In this document: positions 63,401 through 64,000 of the stretch, in pieces
Layout: each line of letters starts with the position of its first letter
Position numbering within the stretch: position 1 is the first letter of the stretch
Assembly (NCBI GenBank): GCA_000499405.2
Contig: HG738138.1
Location: 1,550,001 to 1,614,000 of the forward strand
Direction: 5' to 3'
DNA from: Onchocerca volvulus
Taxonomy: Eukaryota > Nematoda > Chromadorea > Rhabditida > Onchocercidae
DNA: 64,000 nucleotides
Notes under the pieces: generated by a model
What the model was told of the DNA's origin: nothing
The model's input: the letters and a program-made list of their open reading frames with translations, nothing else
Databases searched by the model: none
Position numbers and translations under genes: made by a program

Positions 63401-64000
63401 AATTTGCGAGAGTTTTTTTTTTTTGAATAGTTAAATGCATCATCCTAAATACTAATTCAAAATAGTACAAGGAAATTTCCAGAAATTCTGGTCATCATTT
63501 CGTTACACAGCAGGTCACTCCTGGAGATGCATGTGCAGTATGCCATCAGAATGTTCCAGGTGTTGTAGTACGTACAGGTTTGATTTTGCATCTGTCTTCT
63601 GCCTTAGTATTAACAGTAGTGGTAGTCGTTCATCCATTGAAAACTTGTAACGCTTGAAGTTCAACATTTTTAATAGTAAATTTAAAATATTTGAAGGAAA
63701 ATATACTTTTTTTCAGTTCATCGATGTCTGGGATGCGGTATGGTTTGTCATGAAAAATGTTCTGCTCTAGTTTCTTCTACTTGTCCTAATATGGAGGAAA
63801 AGCGATTAGTAGTAACGGCCAAATGTGACATTCCACCAGTTTCAAGACGGTCTGCAACTTATACAGGTTGATTTTTCTTTCGAAATTATCCAGGTTCATT
63901 CATGATATATTTTTTGCAGTATTCATGTGTAAATACTTACCTCCGTAAAACGTGATATATTAGTTGATTTACTGCTGTGGTAAATTGCAATTTAGTGATC
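51479..64000 (+). CDS. mtm-5: Myotubularin-related SET-binding factor (MTMR5/MTMR13 type), partial at 3' end
   Basis: Family role: catalytically dead myotubularin with a DENN module, a Rab exchange factor (Rab28/Rab21 types) and partner of active myotubularins in endosome phosphoinositide control. Thirty-six exons in consistent phase: 51479-51554, 51772-51893, 52292-52402, 52882-53007, 53146-53356, 53509-53644, 53910-54129, 54248-54325, 54401-54643, 54807-54905, 55045-55146, 55297-55491, 55657-55809, 55952-56074, 56185-56355, 56639-56779, 57277-57503, 57634-57781, 58023-58221, 58341-58501, 58662-58846, 59089-59258, 59382-59508, 59891-60173, 60341-60572, 60706-60863, 60984-61157, 61241-61386, 61501-61645, 61767-61966, 62046-62182, 62353-62507, 62630-62743, 62984-63126, 63483-63577, 63717-63866, then a donor GTTGAT. 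1885 residues so far: DENN parts 1-441 ([26 protein letters not shown]), SBF2 508-722, GRAM 895-1015 ([18 protein letters not shown]), myotubularin-like about 1140-1640 ([20 protein letters not shown]), C1 1808-1858. The PH domain should follow outside. A start at 51479 matches the family N-terminus; an upstream ATG gives a seven-codon frame. Confidence 0.97.
61304..61339 (+). other. mtm-5: Degenerate phosphatase loop of mtm-5
   Basis: Active myotubularins have HCSDGWDRT, where the Cys and Arg do catalysis. Here the loop reads [12 protein letters not shown]: aligned on DGWD, the catalytic Cys is Ile1483 and the catalytic Arg is Ala1489. A Cys (1482) sits one position too early. So the protein should bind but not cleave phosphoinositides, as in MTMR5/13. 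Confidence 0.92.
63492..63785 (+). other. mtm-5: C1 zinc finger of mtm-5 (split by an intron)
   Basis: Residues 1808-1858 follow H-X12-C-X2-C-X14-C-X2-C-X4-H-X2-C-X7-C exactly: His1808, Cys1821, Cys1824, Cys1839, Cys1842, His1847, Cys1850, Cys1858. An intron (63578-63716) interrupts it. All zinc ligands are present. C1 domains bind diacylglycerol or act as membrane or protein contacts; vertebrate MTMR5/13, as far as I recall, lack this finger. Confidence 0.93.

Noticed and set aside
1..64000. Mobile elements, viral remnants, tRNA or rRNA genes, CRISPR arrays
   Set aside because: No transposase, reverse transcriptase or integrase motifs, no cloverleaf or rRNA core sequences, and no regularly spaced repeats with unique spacers were seen by eye. 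A profile search could still find decayed copies.

Overview
The window looks like nuclear DNA of a parasitic nematode, most likely a spirurid/filarial worm (inference). The evidence is extreme A+T content with very many A or T runs of 10-30 bases, small exons split by short AT-rich introns with TTTCAG-type acceptors, and consensus-like acceptors just upstream of several start codons, as expected for spliced-leader trans-splicing. Protein-level resemblance to animal gene families and three tandem copies of the nematode telomere unit TTAGGC (32336-32353) fit. No rRNA, tRNA, transposase or CRISPR was seen.

Layout. (1) 1 to about 20 kb is gene-poor. It holds microsatellites, small tandem duplications, a perfect 31-bp foldback (14519-14584), and a probable minus-strand gene of unknown function with coding exons at 9855-9995 and perhaps 11386-11793. 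(2) At 20.0-20.26 kb a TATA box and GC-richer block resemble a plus-strand promoter and first exon. (3) 23985-29640 (minus) is a complete nine-exon peptide GPCR of the somatostatin/allatostatin-C/opioid type, with a histidine-rich expansion in extracellular loop 2. A possible extra C-terminal exon lies at 22327-22624. (4) 29.7-38.6 kb is mostly empty, apart from the telomere-like repeat and a CpG-containing, ACGTG-rich block at 37.4-37.8 kb. (5) 38.8-49.4 kb (minus) is an eleven-exon EOGT, the ER enzyme that puts O-GlcNAc on EGF domains. Its eighth intron contains a whole nine-exon gene on the opposite strand (42951-45784) for a four-helix membrane protein I do not recognise. (6) 51.5-64 kb (plus) is the mtm-5/Sbf (MTMR5/MTMR13) gene. 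Thirty-six exons read to the window edge: DENN, SBF2, GRAM, catalytically dead myotubularin domain and a C1 zinc finger. The expected PH domain lies beyond the window.

The genes do not form an operon or a shared pathway. EOGT and mtm-5 are divergent, with about 2 kb between their starts. Exon coordinates were derived by hand from reading frame, splice sites, phase agreement and remembered family sequence. Where two splice choices fit, both are given. I found no strong case for a wholly new system. The most unusual items are the His-rich receptor loop, the intronic hairpin inside the nested gene, the perfect foldback, the interstitial telomere repeat and the ACGTG palindrome cluster.
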